Positions 21,126 to 23,005 of a DNA stretch of 23,005 nt are shown here, one piece after another; the stretch's first letter is position 1; each line of letters begins with the position of its first letter. Position numbers and translations under genes: made by a program. The notes beneath the pieces are model-generated. The model was not told the DNA's origin, did not search any database, and saw nothing but the letters and a program-made list of their open reading frames with translations. The DNA is from Candidatus Dojkabacteria bacterium UBA3081 (GTDB lineage Bacteria; Patescibacteriota; Dojkabacteria; SC72): positions 1-23,005 of the forward strand of contig DFBL01000030.1 in NCBI GenBank assembly GCA_002366615.1. Direction: 5' to 3'.

Positions 21126-23005
21126 ATGCAATTTGAAAATTGGATTACTAGAATTAGTAGTTATCTTCCAGGTTATACCACCCGTATATATCTTCTTTTT
21201 TGTTTCCTCCTCTTTGTTACTCTCTCAACTCTAATTTTTTTAAAAAGGAAAAAACTTAAGAAAAGCGTAAAAAGGAAATTTCAGTTTTCACTTCCTCTAA
21301 TTTTAGGGGTATTCTTTCTTTCTCTATCTGTATTATCATATTTTTTCCTACAAGATTTCCTAAAAAAGATATTCTCAGACAACATAATATATATACTGCT
21401 TCCGACAGCAATTTTCTCCCTAACATCCTTTTCCAAAAATATATTAAGAACACTTAAAAAGAAAAAAATAGAAAAAATTGTATATATCTCTGAAATATCT
21501 CTCTACTCTCTCCTTTTTCTCGCTATTTTAATAATCTCACTTTTCTCAGTCCCGCATATCTCAGTTAAGACTAATTCAAATTCTGAGAGATTAGAGGATA
21601 GCCAAGAGATAACTTTACTGTTCACCTCCCCTTTAAAGAAATCCGATTTAAAAATAAATATATCTCCTGAAACAAAGATAGCTATTGAATATGATTACTT
21701 TTTAAATATTAACTCCTTAGTCGAGAGTGTAAAAATTATTCCACTAGAATCATTCTTACCCAATCAAAAGATAGTAATCTATACAACAGGGATACAAAGG
21801 ATATTTCCCTTGGCTCTAAAACATGAAAACAGTCAAGAGTTTTTTACCCCGAAAACCCCAGAGGTAGAACAGGTAGTTCTAGGTAGTGATATACAAAATG
21901 TAAGTATAACGGAGCCAATTACCCTAGATTTAGATACAAAAGATCAGAAATTTATACAATGGGATGTCATATTCACCCCAGAGACAGAATATGATATTGA
22001 AAGGAATTCAACAGAGAGTGTAGTTATTCGACCTTTAAAACTAAAACAGGGAACTGAATATAAATTACAGATATATATGAGCGTCATAAGGTATAACCCC
22101 GTTACTCTCAAAAAAATCTCAACAGAATCAGAAGAGTTAGTAGAAGAAATATCCTTTACAACCGCCCCTGCTCCAGGTGTAAAAAGTTTTAATAGAAGCG
22201 AGGGATTTATCTCCAACAGTGAACCACTAATTGTATCCTTTGATAAAGCAATTAAAGAAGAGTCCTTGGAGGGGAAATTTAGTATACAACCAGAAGTAGA
22301 AGGAATACTGTCTCTTTCTGATGATGAAACTCAATTAATCTTCAAACCTACTACTACATTTGAAAAGGACACAGAGTACACAGCTACCCTAAGTGCAGGT
22401 ATTGAAAATATCTATGATGGATATATTGAAAAGGATATTATTTTAAAATTTCAGACACCCGGTTCTGTCTCTTTGCTTTACTCATCTCCTCGAAACTATT
22501 CAACAAATATCTCAAATACAACTAAGAGTATCGGTTTAACTTTCAATCAACCCGTAGACAAAACATCTGTACAAGAAAGATTTTCAATTTCTCCAAATGT
22601 CTCTGGCTCCTTCTCTTGGAATGGAAATACAATGTATTACTCATTTGCTAATAGTTTGGCACATGGAACAAAGTATACTGTTACTTTAAAAACTGGTATT
22701 AACGCTTTGTATGGACTTGATTCAACTAAAAACCTGTATATCTCCTTTACAACAAAATATCAGACATTTTTACTTAATGTGCCATTGTACTATCAAGGGG
22801 AATCCTTTACCTGTAATCTTGCTGCAACAAGAATGGTACTAGCATACAAAGGTATATCTAGCTCTGAATCAGGAATTAGAGATTCTCTCGGTGTTGGATT
22901 AAATCCTGCTACAAGCTGGGTTGATAAATATGGAGTACATTGGGGACCAATATCATCATATATCTCAAGCAGGGGAGTAAGCAACTCTATAAAAAGTGGA
23001 ATGAG
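21126..23005 (+). CDS. Four-TM surface protein with Ig-like repeats and C39-like peptidase domain, partial
   Basis: An open frame from the ATG at 21126 (1 nt after the previous stop) to the window edge, 626 codons without a stop. Helices lie at about 20-40, 55-77, 84-102 and 118-142, with two Lys-rich loops (41-52, 103-117), so by the positive-inside rule both ends face outwards. From about 150 to 545 come beta-rich modules; at least two (about 350-446 and 447-545) have the Big_5 pattern (SSPRNYSTNIS, LTFNQPVD, GTKYTVTLKTGI). From about 548 the sequence LLNVPLYYQGESFTCNLAAT begins a peptidase C39-like papain fold with candidate nucleophile Cys563. The catalytic His would be expected beyond the edge. 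Probably a surface protease or amidase acting with the deacetylase. Confidence 0.75.
   Translation, partial: MQFENWITRISSYLPGYTTRIYLLFCFLLFVTLSTLIFLKRKKLKKSVKRKFQFSLPLILGVFFLSLSVLSYFFLQDFLKKIFSDNIIYILLPTAIFSLTSFSKNILRTLKKKKIEKIVYISEISLYSLLFLAILIISLFSVPHISVKTNSNSERLEDSQEITLLFTSPLKKSDLKINISPETKIAIEYDYFLNINSLVESVKIIPLESFLPNQKIVIYTTGIQRIFPLALKHENSQEFFTPKTPEVEQVVLGSDIQNVSITEPITLDLDTKDQKFIQWDVIFTPETEYDIERNSTESVVIRPLKLKQGTEYKLQIYMSVIRYNPVTLKKISTESEELVEEISFTTAPAPGVKSFNRSEGFISNSEPLIVSFDKAIKEESLEGKFSIQPEVEGILSLSDDETQLIFKPTTTFEKDTEYTATLSAGIENIYDGYIEKDIILKFQTPGSVSLLYSSPRNYSTNISNTTKSIGLTFNQPVDKTSVQERFSISPNVSGSFSWNGNTMYYSFANSLAHGTKYTVTLKTGINALYGLDSTKNLYISFTTKYQTFLLNVPLYYQGESFTCNLAATRMVLAYKGISSSESGIRDSLGVGLNPATSWVDKYGVHWGPISSYISSRGVSNSIKSGM

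Noticed and set aside
1..23005. Alternative genetic code (TGA as Gly or Trp), CRISPR array, insertion sequence or prophage
   Set aside because: TGA ends pyk and never occurs inside recognised genes; no regularly spaced repeats, transposase or terminal inverted repeats were seen, and the single holin-like hit is too weak to suggest a phage.

Overview
The window is AT-rich, densely packed bacterial DNA using the standard bacterial code: TGA serves as a stop, for example at the end of pyruvate kinase, and never appears in frame. The mix is typical of an ultra-small Candidate Phyla Radiation (Patescibacteria) genome. It has short intergenic gaps, a minimal sulfur-transfer operon, many membrane-anchored or secreted proteins without recognised function (DUF5667-like, Ig-like, PsbP-like), a lone membrane-anchored peptide-binding protein and almost no Shine-Dalgarno sequences. 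A Dojkabacteria- or Microgenomates-like lineage would fit, but I cannot place it by sequence alone.

Layout. Positions 1-2471 (minus strand) form a membrane/envelope operon: a single-TM PsbP-like protein, a flippase-like LPG-synthase-TM protein and a GT-C glycosyltransferase cut by the left edge. Positions 2575-3536 hold a dCTP deaminase-like gene and a convergent cupin with a hairpin between them. Positions 3537-3997 are a gene graveyard: a 34-codon stub of an NAD(P)-binding SDR/NmrA protein and, on the other strand, an 82-codon frame interrupted by one stop. Positions 3998-6573 are the sulfur relay operon (cysteine desulfurase, IscU scaffold, MnmA tRNA thiolase). Positions 6701-9482 carry a half-size MFS protein, a HAD hydrolase and a convergent FAD-dependent dehydrogenase. 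Positions 9610-14566 are a cell-surface block: two tandem secreted DUF5667 paralogs, a membrane-anchored subtilase, peptide deformylase and an Ig-like single-pass protein. tRNA-Leu(CAG) follows.

Positions 14681-17132 (minus strand) encode a small 4-TM protein, SecG and a membrane-anchored family-5 solute-binding protein. Positions 17263-18778 hold pyruvate kinase and tRNA-Cys(GCA). From 18809 to the right edge is a second surface cluster: a membrane acyltransferase, a secreted deacetylase-like protein and a large four-TM, Ig-repeat protein ending in a C39-like peptidase domain, cut by the window end.

The most striking cross-cutting signal is promoter placement. At about a dozen genes on both strands a TATAAT-like -10 hexamer, often with an upstream TG, ends only 5-7 nt before the start codon. 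Transcription would then begin at or next to the start codon, so leaderless mRNAs look like the main mode here. Other points of interest are an unusual pyruvate kinase active site predicting potassium independence, the decayed gene pair at 3.6-4.0 kb, and the surface-modification cluster at the right end.
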